From the NCBI RefSeq assembly GCF_030936135.1, contig NC_082596.1, forward strand, positions 97,882,449 to 97,946,448: a stretch of DNA of 64,000 bases, written 5' to 3'. A program made the position numbers and the translations under genes. Shown here one piece after another: positions 1 to 13,000 of the stretch (the stretch's first letter is position 1; the number at the start of each line of letters is the position of its first letter). The notes under the pieces were generated by a model. The model did no database searches and was not told the origin of the DNA. It saw only the letters and a program-made list of their open reading frames with translations. The DNA is from Gavia stellata. Lineage: Eukaryota > Chordata > Aves > Gaviiformes > Gaviidae.

Positions 1-991
1 TCCACATAGGCCTGTATATAAAATTTCCTTGTTTTCTTTTTAGATTGAAGAAACCCCAAGGAAAAACAGCATGAGCTTCCCCACCCTTTCACAAAGTGAT
101 TATAAATGTACCTATTCATATTAGATTAACTTAACAGCATTTGGTGTGGTTTGGTTTTTATTTAGCGATATACACTAGTTATGAATAGTTCTTTTCTATA
201 CCAATAATGCTTTCTCCTAGTCACTACTCATCCACTTGAATTGAGGTATAGGTGATACTGAAATAGCAATTAGATTCTAATCAATGTACATCATTCATAA
301 TGTACAGAAAATGTCTAGTGTTCACAAAACGCAAAAAGACCAGAAATTTGAACAGTAGGGAACACCGGGGAGTGTAGAGATTTACCTCCCATCCACACTG
401 TTAGCATGTAAACATGCTGTCAGATGCAGCTTTAACCCAAATTCTAGAGTTCTGTGGGGAAAAATTGCCCAAAAATCTTCAGCCACTATCTCTCATAGCC
501 ATCGATCTTAGGGTCTGCTCACAGAGGACAGGCAAGGAATGAATTATAGCATAGTTCCTCAGCTCAACTCTTCTTAAACATCACTACAGCTTAAGTTACA
601 GTTCAACAGAAAGTTTGCAGGTTGCCATTCTCAGCGGTAATAAGTTGTTATCATGCACTTGAGTATAAACATCACCGTCAAAATACCTAGACATTCTATG
701 AAGTGTTAAAATTAAGTCCTCCTGTCACTAATCTTATAAATGATAATGAAAAGACTGCATATCAACTCGTTTTATTTCCTATCTGAAGAAGATAGGGAAC
801 TTAACCTTAGATTAAAAAAAAATTTACAGCTAAGCCAGTACTGTAATACATTTCTTCCACTCAGCGTTGCTGTGATTTATATGAGAAGCAGCAAGAAAGA
901 TTTGAGCTGTCACACTTGACTTTGAGCTGCCAGGAAGAGGTATTGGAGGTTACAGGCTAAGGTTTAATTTATATTCCTCCTTTTGTTACAG
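1..991. other. CAP2 intron, 3' part
   Basis: AT-rich intronic sequence leading to the acceptor at 991. I looked for the preceding CAP2 exon (the residues before AEMV) and did not find it here, so it lies left of the window. No repeat family recognised. Confidence 0.7.
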
Positions 992-1069
992 GCAGAGATG
1001 GTACGTGCTGCTTTCCAAGCGCAGAGATCTTTCCTGGTGTTAGCATCTCAATGTCAAGAGCCTCAAGAG
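992..1069 (+). CDS. CAP2: CAP2 exon, helical folded domain part 1
   Basis: The acceptor is a pyrimidine tract ending ttacag and the donor is gtaaga. The 78 bases encode 26 residues beginning [15 protein letters not shown], in the N-terminal helical domain. Both flanking introns are phase 0. Confidence 0.94.
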
Positions 1070-4000
1070 GTAAGAAAAGTGACCTAGCATTTCAAGAGGC
1101 AGTGTATTAAAAAGGCTGTATTCCCATATGTTTAATACCAATCCCTGCATTTGCTTTTATTTGTTACTTTATTTATACAGTGCACTTAGAGCCTTGCTTT
1201 CAGTGTTATTAGCATGGCACTGTAATTATCAGAAAGTCATGGTTCAGAGTTAAGAACCTTTTCTGTACCAATACATTTAAGAACACTGAAGAAACCAAAG
1301 GCAATTTACACTTTACGGCTGTGAGTGGGATCAGGGAATAGAACGGCTTTTTGCTAGCTCCCCAGGGATGCTATATGACAGACTTTTAAGTCAGGGGATA
1401 AGCTACTGAGAGAAAAATCAATACTGGCCCATAGACTCAGCATTCTCCAAGCTGAGGTCTAGGTTAGGCCAATTCTGGAATGAAGGCAATGCATTTTGTC
1501 AAGAAAATGAAAAAAAGCAATTTATATCAAGTTGATTTAGATACTTACCTTAGTGGCAACTATTTAAATCCTCCCCTCACAACTAGAAAGCTCAGGGAAG
1601 CTGTGGAGTTGTTACAAAATCTCATTTGTAGTTTCTACAGGGCACAAGGTTTTAGCCAATAGCATTGTATCATTCCTGGGAATAACAATAATGTAGCCCT
1701 TCTGTGGGACCAACCTCGAACCTTCCTTCTTGGAGTGTGCAGAGAACGAAGAGTTCACTTGCACCGTCTTTCCACGGCCCTTAGTTGTGGTTTTTTCCAC
1801 TAGCCTCACTCCATAGTTCATTAAACTGTATTTTCAAATCAGAACTTTCTGCAAGTGGTATAAATTACTGAAATTTTGCTGTAACTATTGTTCTTAGAGA
1901 CACAAATTAGAAGTTTTTCTAATCAGTATGTTTTAATGGAAAGGGTACTCAAGGAAAAAAAAAAAGCACCGATATTCCAGGCGAGACTTTAGATTTATAG
2001 AGTTCCAAGCAAGCAGGGATCAGTTGTTTTTCCAGCTGTCCCTGATCTCAGAGAGTAAAAGTGGGTCATGACTCACAGAGAACAGGCAAAATTCCCATTG
2101 GTACAGGCCTCAAGCAGTCATTTATATTGGCTGCGAATACAATCGCACCCAGTGGCCCACAAAACTCTTCATGCTCACAGGTATAATATTCCCCAATGAA
2201 CAGTTTCCAGTGGCCCATAATGTAATGCAGTGTCCTCAAGTGTTGGTATTGTCTCTGGTAAGAGTAAAAGCTATGGCTCACTGTTTGGCCTCCTGTGCTG
2301 ATGTGCTATGGGTATGATTTTCACTGCTTTTCAAGTGGGAATGGCAATGGCTTGTCCCCACTTTTACCCTTACAACTTTCTGACCTCAAGTTTAGAAACT
2401 TTCATTTAAAAAATGGCAACAAAACAAGCAAAAAAAAAAAAAAAGAATAGATGTAAAAAGAGACTCTCCAGCAATCCAGAATGACAGTTAACAGAAGCAT
2501 TAAGAAAAGCAACAAATAATAAAAACCTTGTCATAAACATCACCAGAACTGGCTAGGTGTATTCACATGTCATAGTTGCACGTTATCAGGCTTGCATAGA
2601 TTTCTGCAACTTGTTGAAGGCAAGAAAGTATACTTTTACCATTTAACTATCTTTTAGCACCAAAGAAATAACCATGATATGTGTGTACACATCATTCCAA
2701 AGTTAAAATACCAGGAATATTACAGACTAAAGTTTCTTTCTCAGTGAGAACAAACCCAGTCCAGTTACTTAAGCTTTTCTAACATGAAGAGTGTTAGGTA
2801 CACATTTTTTGTAGGCATCCAAACACATGTTGTTCATTCTTTTTCTCTTTTTTGCACAGATACATTCAGCTATACTATAGACAGCCCTGAAAATAATTGA
2901 AGACTGCCTATTCTGTGCAACTTGAGCAGTATTTTCCACTGCAGAGAGACGGTTCCAGGCACTAGGCTTTTTATATCTCCATCTCAATGGGGAAAAAAAT
3001 CCTTTGGTAAAGGATTGGTTAACCATTTTGAAAAAGCTGGTTATCACCAGCTAACCCAGGAGAAGGAAAGAAAGCAGGGGTCCCCCCCTACCCCCCAGGA
3101 CCTTATTGATATGATGTCATCTGGGCTCTGGTTGTATTTATAGCCTAGAGCCACAGAGTCAGTGTGGAATCCAAACAGGAAAGCTAATCATTAGTGTATC
3201 AGAATGCACAGAGTAGAGAAAAGCAAATGAAGATGACAGCATAGCTATAAATGCAAGAGAAAAGAGAGTAATTCTGTCATTCAGCTGTCTAGACTGTTTG
3301 CTTTATAATGTAAAGCTGTGAATGAGCCAGTGAGTTGCGATTATGGCATAGTAGCTTTGTAGACATTCAGAGACAGCGGTGTGGAGACTGAGGGGATTTA
3401 CTGAGTTCCTGTCATGTTGGGATGTCATACATGGTGCCTTTAAAAAAAAAAGGGGAGGGGAAAATGCCCTGGAAAAATAAATTAGCTCAGCTTTTGCAGC
3501 TTACAAACTAATGAATAAGGAATTAAAACAAAAAGAAAGCTCCTATACGTGTAATAATCCTTAGATTTTTTTTGTGCTCAGCAAAGAGAGACGTGTATCG
3601 TACAAAAAGCAGTATTTTTTCCCCTCTATGAAAACGTTGAAGATCTTGTATTCATTTAGTTCTTTAACTCCTACTATGAATCACTAGCAAACATTTTCAA
3701 ACAGTTAAGCTTGCTGAAGTTGCTTTTGCAGAGTTTTGCTTCTTGTTAATAATGTTGACATTTTTTCATTTGGAATCCGTTGCAGTGCACAGCCTTTATT
3801 ATCTGTATATGTGAAAATAGTAGGAGCCTAGAAGGTAATTCCAGCTGGCATACCAATCTAGCATCAACTGCAATAAATTACTTCGCAGAGGGCATGTTCT
3901 GTTACTTTTTATGGTCATGTTCTATATTTGTATGTGCAGTGGAAGAGATCACATGACAAAACCACCAGTTGATAGTCCTGTTTGTGTGTGTCCCAGCTAA

Positions 4001-7000
4001 TGGCTGCTGGATACAGGCTCATTCAGCAAGACGGGATTCTTCAGTTCATCCACTTACTAGAAATTATTTTCTGACGCCAAACTTCAAACATTAAAACGCA
4101 AAAAAGTCTATTATAAATTGTTTAGTATATATGAGACAGTACAGAGAAGATGGAGAAGGGAAAATAAATTAGACTATTGCTATATTCTGTGAGCAGCTGT
4201 TTAAAAAGGTATTTTGAGACCATACATTTACATGTTGCTTGCGCAATTCAGAAGATAGATTTTAACATAAACCTTCACAAAGTATTATGAAATAGTTTGG
4301 ATCTGAATTTTCTATTCCCCATAGTCTAAGCCAAATACAGTTCTGATTGAAACATTATTATTTTATTGTATAATAATTTTAAAAGTTATTAGTGTTCCTG
4401 AGCAAGTTTATCTGCTTAACAATGTTTTGTTAATTTATGATCATGAATACTAACATACGAGATCACTGTTCAAAGTCACTGCACTGAATTCTTTGTGAAT
4501 GGTAACTTATATACTGTCTTCTCTCTATGAGTTGTTTCATTTCACTTTAAGAGTTCAAACAATTTTAAGAGTTGCTTTGAGGGCATGAATGATCCATTGT
4601 TCCCATACTGGGAACTAGTTAATGAGATAAGTTTTTCTGGGAATCAATGTAAACATATCCAGGATGAGCAGACTCATGGTAAGAAGTACTACAAACTGAT
4701 TTAAATGACAGATGCAGTTCAGACTATAAATGATTACGTAATTTCTCATTAAAAAAAACGCTGAGTTCATACAACTGCCAGAGCTCATGGATTTAATTAC
4801 TAACATTGTGCAGACAAACATTCCAATTAAATACGTAGCTTAAATATCCAGATTCTGCACACAGATGGGAGGAGAGAGGTGGAATAAAGTGAGAGCTTTC
4901 CCTTTTTTTCCTTGAAAAGGGGAAAAAACCCTGAAACCCAAAAACCTCTATTTGAAGTAAGACTTAGAGCCGTAAGAACAAATCCTCAGGTTTTTAATTT
5001 TTTATAGTCAAGCAAAAACTATTGTAGGAGTAGAATAGTTGTGGCAATTTCTTTGAATAAAGGACTCATTCTCAGAATTTTTATATAGAAATCAAAGATG
5101 AAGATTTACAGTTCCCTACTCTCTTGTCAGTGTAGGATTGCTCATTTTTTTTCTCTCTTCTATTTTAAAAGTACTTCAGTAACAGGACACTTGGGACTTC
5201 CTATTCTGCATCCTAGCAGGATTTGTTTTCTAATTTCCTTAACTTGCTTATGTCATTCCATTTCCCACTACTTTTCCTCATACTTACTGGGATCACTCCT
5301 ACTGTTTTCCAAAAATATGAAGAGCAGGATACTCCTTACCTCGTTAATTTATAACTTACTTATGCAAAAGAGTTTGAGCCAAGTTTTCATGCCATTCTAC
5401 TCATTTGGTTGACTGCTGCAAACCTGCACCTCTGTATCTAGAAATAGCATAAGGAAAAATTCGGTTCAGTCCTTTTAAGGTCCTCAGGTCCCAAACTTAT
5501 AGAAGGTGCCAAGAGTGACATGGACAGAGCCTGAGAGTCCTGAGCTCCAAAGGGAACCCCTTCCCCCCTCCTGTTCTCTGAAATCTTGCCAAACTGTTGA
5601 CATATTTCTGTTATCAGCAAGCCTACAACTGCATGCGACATGTGGTCACAGCCGCAGTGATGGACCAACTGACAGTTTTCAGTCGCTAGCCTGCTGCCTT
5701 ACAGTGTTCACAGGCTCATTTTTGGATATTGTTGCAAACTCTTACTCAGTTTCAGGTCCAAATAGCACCCTGACACCTGTTATGTCATAATTTTGTCTCA
5801 AAGGCGCTCAACTGCATTTAACCAGCCTCAAGCTCATCATATTTCCTGATCATAGAATCATAGAATCATTTAGGTTAGAAAAGACCTTTAAGATCATCTA
5901 AGCCAGCCACAAACCTAACACTGCCAAGTCTACCACTAAACCATGTTCCTAAGTGCCACATGTACACATCTTTTAAATACCTCCAGGGATGGTGACTCAA
6001 CCACTTCCCTGGGCAGCCTGTTCTAGTGCTTGATAACCTTTTCGGTGAAGAAATTTTTCCTAATATCCAATCTAAACCTCCCCTGGCGCAACTTGAGGCT
6101 GTTTCCTCTCATCCTATCACTTGTTACTTGGGAAAAGAGACCAACACCCACCTCACCACAACCCCCTTTGAGGGGGTTGTAGAGAGCGAGAAGGTCTCCC
6201 CTGAGCCTCCTCTTCTCCAGACTGAACAACCCCAGTTCCCTCAGCCGCTCCTCACAAGACCTGTGCTCCAGACCCCTCACCAGCTTCATTGCTCTACTTT
6301 GGACACGCTCCAGCACCTCAGTGTCTTTCTTGTCGTTAACTTCTGTATGTATCCTTGTACCGTTTCTCTTTCCTCACTTGTATTTGCCAAAACTCCCAGG
6401 TCAGTAGCCCTTGCAATGAAAAGATGGATGTGTTTGAGATTCAGTTCTGCCCCAGGGGCAATACACTCAGCCATTAGAAGGCCCAGAGACACCAAGGGGT
6501 CCAGGAAATACAGAATGGCCATGATCATTGCTACATCTCCCAGCCTGTACGGAAGAGAAATAGAGCCAGAGATGCACATTATCGCATACCTCTAAACTGG
6601 CTTACATCAACACCACCAGGCACAGACTCTCCAGCAGTTCACATTCTGTGCAAGAACCAGGCTCCAGTAAGCAAAGGCTTCTTGCTCTTGTGTACTCCAG
6701 TACGTCTATACTTGGACTAAGAACAGCATCACCCCGTAAGGAAGATACCGAAGATGATACTCTGTATCTTGACTAGCTCCTCATCTGACACACCTGCTAA
6801 GCAATTCTGGAGATTCTACAGACTCTTACTGGAATTCTGCTGTGTCCTAAAATAATATCCTAAATCACGAGGCTGGTTTTCAATCCCTGTAGCAATATTC
6901 ATATTCAAACTGCGCCATGTGAGATCCCACTGAGCTATGCTGATGGGGCACTCCCTTTCCCATTAAGTATCATATTCTTTATTTTTGCTAAACACAAATC

Positions 7001-10000
7001 CAAACCAGTACACTTGTTTCTCTGTGCTACCCAATTGTTTCCCAGGATTTCTGGACTGTGCATGATCTTCTAAAAGGGAAAGCACTGGGGATACAGCTGA
7101 CTGAAAAGCAGGGCTTTTCAGTTCACAGGTTATTTACATTTTTTCTAATTTTAATTTGGTCTAAATCAGATGACAACCAATGATTTTTGAATTCCGAAAG
7201 TAATGCAGACTCCAGGAATGCGTATTGAACTTGGTAGTCTTACAGTTTGTCTCTGGGGAGATCTCAGGTTAAACACACGAATGTCCAAGGCTGGAAGCCT
7301 GCACCATCTAACATCCCTGTCCTGGGACATACCCAATGTGAAACCTAATTGGCCTTAGCAAAGGCTCATCAGATCTCAGATGTTGTGAACCAAACAATTG
7401 TGGCTCAACAGAACACCATTTTCTGACAGAATGTTGCTACCTGGAATGCCCTGGGCCCCACTGACATGGACTATGACCACAGCAGCAAAGATTGAGGAGT
7501 AGTAAATCAAAAGTTTGAAAAGAGTTCATTTGAGTAATTGTTCTTGTTGATTAGGTGTGGGATGTTGCCTGTGCGCCTAAAGCAGGACGACCCTTCCTCA
7601 TTCAATGTACTGCCCATGGAGAGCTGTCATGGACAGGAAAGCAATATATAGCGCATTCAAGTCCATTCAAAAAACAGCCAGGGTCCTGGCCAAAAGCGTT
7701 TGGTGTGATTCCACACTGCTGTAAACTGATGCATGCAGTTTGTATCAGGCCCTCGATTTCTCCACTGGTGAGAAGCTATTTGTCTTTCACGTTCCTCTCC
7801 ATTTGCCCTCCCTCAGAGTTTACATTTCAAAACAAATCCACAAATGACCAAACTAGAGATTTGTCATGTGGGGTTATGGTTTGGCCGTTCCTTTTTTTCC
7901 CCCACAAAGCACAAAATTGCTACAGCTAATATTGGCTTTTAGGTTGAGAATTTATGTGCTATCTAAGAGGAATAAAAGCCAAATACCAATTAAGTCACTT
8001 TGGAAGCACACAAATGTGTCTAAGCTTCTGTGCTGATGAAGCTGACCAGACATTTCTGCAGATTTGTCTCTCTGTGTCATAGTCCTGCTGTTGCAAAGCA
8101 GTGAGTTGGAGTGGCAAAACCTGTACTATTGACAAACAAGTCAATCCCTTGTTACACCACTGTGTTGAAGATTTACAGTCTAAGAAAACGAGACCAGAAT
8201 AAATTAATGTCTCTCTGTAGTTAGTTAGGAGGAGACTTTTGAGCCCTGAAAATATCAGAATACTAGAGGGACATGAATGTAGTGATCATAGAGAAGGATC
8301 TCACTGATGGTCTCTACTGCCAATCAGAAAATGCTTGCAGAGAAAACATTGGATTAAGGGGCAATAGGTTATACTGCAATTTTAAGATCAAAACTATGGT
8401 ACAAAATGTGAAACACCTTCTGCAAGGAGAGAGGGAGAGATAGGCTAAAAGAAGAGTTTGACAGCCACCAACAAAAGCTGGTAATATTTCACTATGGAAG
8501 TAATAATGAAAAGAGAAAAAACCTAAGCATTTGAGGAATCTGGATGCAGCATTGGGAGGCTCAAAGTTACCAACTAGCTCAGATTCACCTCTGGAAAAAA
8601 AAGTATTTTCTATATACTTAAAGAAATATGTTATTCCTCAGCCTAAACAGAACACTGATTCCATTCAGACTGCTGATGCACAGCTACAACAAAAAAGACA
8701 GACCTTTCTTAAACCACACATATACAAAAAAATTACTAACTTTGATTTTAAAGTCTTCTTTACAGATTGCCTTTTACAAAATATGGGAAATTGCAGTTCA
8801 TCTAAAACTATTTTAGTTCTAGAATCATAGCCACTCATAGCAGAAATGCATCTCACTGGTGATAACTGAAGCTAGCACTATCTTATTCCTGTAGACACAG
8901 CATGGGATTCTGCTCATCAGCTTTAACTGTCAAGGTAGGCATGTTGTGTAAGGTGTCCTTCTAGGCTCTTTAAATGGCAGCACCTCTAGAGAGCAGTCTT
9001 CACATCTATTAATGTCTTCTAATATATAGTCTTTTAACATCTATTAATAGGCAGAAAGAATTCCTTGGGGACATCTCTTTCTTCATTTACAATAGAGGGA
9101 ATCAAGTCTCAGCTGAGAGCAGATGCTCACCTTTTAAATTGTTAGTGCTGAGTGTGGCAGACGCTATCCATGATATCTTTCATCCCTTGAAAGGGTGAAA
9201 TGTGGGATGGGACTGTCCTAGGCTGTTTGCAGAGATAATGGCTGTGCCTACATTAGTGTTTTAGTTCACAGTGGGACTATATTTTTCCCTCAAATCAGCC
9301 CCATTTACTATGCTGTGATTCACACTGTAGAGCAGTCTTAGGGTGTACAAAAAGGTTATCTTTCTGATGAAGTTAAATGGAAGATGCACTCCCAGACAGC
9401 ACCTAAACCATGATTTACAGCTAGTCCAAAATAGCCCCCCTGCCCCCAGCGCATATAGTGTGAATGTCAAGTCCTCAGGACCAACTGTTTTGCTCCACAG
9501 AACCATTCCTATTAGGCTGCACTACTTGCCAACATACACAAAGACAGCTGATTCAGATCAACTCCATGTTTCAAACTTGCCTGTGAAAAACACAATGTAA
9601 GTATGATGGAGATTTTGAACTGACAGAAGGAAATAACAGAACTGTAGACCCTGGAATAAAGGTTGTAGTCATGCTGTTCTGGTTGCAGCTGAGTAAAATG
9701 AAGGGGCTGCTGATCCCAAATGCTCTCAGCTTTCTTTTACTGCTCCCACGCCAAAGGTTGCCACCCCCTCAGTTAGCATAACTTAAAAGGGTATTTGTTC
9801 CCTCGCCATGTTTTTTCCATTATAGGTCAGGTTGATTTAAACACTGTAATAGTGAGGTCTGAATTGTGTTGCCACCCATCAACATCAAAATTCTTCAGTA
9901 AACAATCTCACCCCTCAAAACCATTTAGGATTAGCTTAAAAATATGTAAGATCTTTAAAAACTGTATTTTTATTTACCTGCTGGGTTTTGCGCCTTTGTG

Positions 10001-13000
10001 ATTCATGCTGGCAGGTTTCTGGACAACAATGGTCCTGAGAAAATACCAGTGTTCTCAAATGAAAGCTGAGATTTTCAAGTAATCACTGGCTCAAGCAGCC
10101 AAAGTTTAAGCAAGCCACTCAGTTTAGTGTGACTTCACAGGCAAATGACAAATCACAAAACCCAAAAGTTTGCCCATTCTTCTGAATTAAATCCATGTGC
10201 CCCAGTCCTATTAAACCTGTCATCTGGGGGACTTCTTATGTGAGTATTACAGAAATATGAAGGAGAAGAAAGTCTGTTTGGTGCAGTCTGTTGGAATACT
10301 GGTATGCCAGGCCATTTTATGAGACTGGGCTGAGACCGTTAAGTCGCTGAAGCCAAAGCCTAAGGCAGTTCTTGTTGCATGCTGTAACTTTTTTTTTGAG
10401 AGTTTTGGCTAATCACTGCAGCAGTCTTACTACTCTTGATCTTCTAATTAAGAATTATAAGACATGGATCAAAGCTAGCTGGTTGTTTAGATATTAATAT
10501 TTAAAAAGACCATCTGGTTTTAATAATTATTAAAAAAGGACAAAGGCATACTGGGAATTACTTTTTCTATTTCTAAGTTGTGCCACTGTTGCATTTTTAA
10601 ACATTTCAGTAAAATTGATATTATAATAGGAATGGTGTTTATACAAAGACTCTTAAATTTCTGTTAAACAACTGTGCTGTGTCTTAAATGACAAGAAATT
10701 TTATCTAGCAGATGCCAAAGGCATGCTGAAGATTTTTCCAACAGCTCTGATTCATCTCCTTGAATTAATTTTTTCTTAGAGATACAGTATAGACAATCAT
10801 TTTATTAACGACCAGCTGTTTTAATATTCATTGCAATAAAGAGATTATTCTTCTAGAACCCTCAGCACAACTGGTTCTGCATTGTAGAGCCAAACAAGAC
10901 TGATTACTGCCAGAATTAATGAGCCTTTCTATAGCCATATGCCGTATACGCTGTAATTCATCTGTACTTTAATCACGAACTAAAAATTTAGAACTGACTG
11001 CAGGGAGACAGGACTCAATTAAGTGATTCCCTGTGGGCTGGTATTCCTTTGAGTCCAACCCTTACACAGAAACTTGGATCACAAGAAGCCTGCAAAAACA
11101 CACACACATTTTGTGCAGCCAGCCAGCAGCCACTGCAGAACAGGACAAGTGCACAGTGAAGGGAAGGCAGGCCAGCACATCTCATGTGGGACAAGAGCTA
11201 AGCAAAGCTTCAAGCCCTTCGTGGCTCTTTCTGGTGTCACTGCAGTGCCAAGTGAGTGATTACTTTGAGCTGCTTTCCTAGCAATATGTATTTCACCTTT
11301 AAAACTCCCACAGGGCACTTTTTCTGTGAAATTACATCGATCCACTACATTTTTATAAACAGTTGATTCACTGGACAGGTTAAGTCCTGTGTTCCGAGGG
11401 ATAGAAATTCTGTCAAAACCACTGACAGAAAACCCTCACAGAAGTGGCTGGGAGTTTTTCTAGTAGGAGTAGGGGGAGGTGTGGGTCTTGTGGTACCATT
11501 CAGGAAAACGTTTGGCCCTAATTTTGCCTTCTTATCTGTAGATATCAAAGTGTTCTACAAAATGAAACAGCTATATTAGCATCATTTCATATATAGGAAG
11601 TTGGACCACAGAAAGGTAACACAGCTTTCCTGAAACCTGACGATAATTTGGTAGGAGAGCTGCAAAGAGAAGCCCCATTTATGGACTCCTACTTCTGTGC
11701 CCTGTCCACAGAAACGTGCTGCCTCCCAGTGCTGTTTAGATATACCAGGCATCTGTGGACCTGTATTTTTAGCCCTTATATTCTCTTTGGCTGGAACTGG
11801 GCCATGAAGATTCACAGTAAGCTAAGGACTGTAAATATCCCTTAGACTTTATGGGAAGAAAACTGGCGTAGTATCAATGCAGAACAAGCACTTTCTTAAA
11901 TGTCAGTTTTGATAACTACTGTCATACTTGAAAGTTTTCCCTGCAAAATAAGAAAGAACCAACCAGCTGCAGCATGTTGTAAACAAGCAAAAATTAGAAA
12001 GAAGATTCCTGCAGACTTTATTATGTTATGGCAACAAAATCAGTTTTTAAGACCTATAAATCATAGAGGTTTCAGGGCTTTTTCAGACTTAATGACTTAT
12101 GCTGGTCATTAAGCCATCAACAAAAAATCTTTTCATCTCCCAGTAATACTGTAGATACTTGTTTTCTCCCAACCCACTTTGTTGTAGGAGAAGACCAAAT
12201 ATCCCCATGCATTTTAGATGCATAGGCCTTTCTCAGAATTACATTACCACTAAAATATTAAGGCTCCATAGTTGGATCAAAATTATTTTTAAAATGCAGA
12301 ACCTCTTTTTGTAATATTTTTTGGAGTGTCTTTTGACCTATGTTGATCCATAGCAGACATGCTTATTTTAAGGTGACATAATATTCTGTAAAACTGAGGT
12401 CTTGTAGAAGGCTGAAAAGAAATCTCTTACAGATGACAGAGATCAAGCAGGCCATACACACACATCATCTTGTGTGTGTCATGACGGCATTAGTCCTCAA
12501 GAATATGAGGATTAGTTGCCTCCAACAAGCACTTAATTCCATTAAACAAGTAGTCCTGAGAAAAGGTGAGAAAAAATACAAGTTTTGCTATATCCTGAGT
12601 GACTTCCAAGTGAAGTGCCAGGGAAAATCAGAATGGTGCACTCTCTTTGGTAGGACACAGTATGGGTTCTGCCGGCATACTTTTGCAATAAGGAATTGGA
12701 CTGTTTTTATAGAAACATTTTATAGGATTGCAAGGTACAGCAGTTGTTCTGCTTGTAAACTAATGACTCCTTGCCCCTCAATGTGCCGTTGCTGGGTGGA
12801 AGAATTTTTCCCAGTAAGTTAGTGTTCTAAATTAACACTGGGCCAGCGTGATTAGCATTCACTTTGCACAGGAAAGAGCTTGGATAGCTTCTACATTCAT
12901 TCTGCTTTTCTCTTCACTCCAGACACTATTCCTTCCGCTCAACAGTCATTCCCCTGGATACCATTCGGTTCTGATAAATACAGGAGAATTTCCTCAAACC

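Noticed and set aside
5098-5412. 104-codon hydrophobic plus-strand frame
   Set aside because: T-rich intronic sequence translates as Phe/Leu/Ser-rich peptide; no gene evidence.
6337-6600. Continuation of open frames beyond the CR1 fragment
   Set aside because: The peptide no longer resembles CR1 and I cannot assign it to any element or gene.
12433-12822. 129-codon plus-strand frame in a CAP2 intron
   Set aside because: Composition is Cys-rich and irregular, no domain recognised, no convincing splice sites around it.
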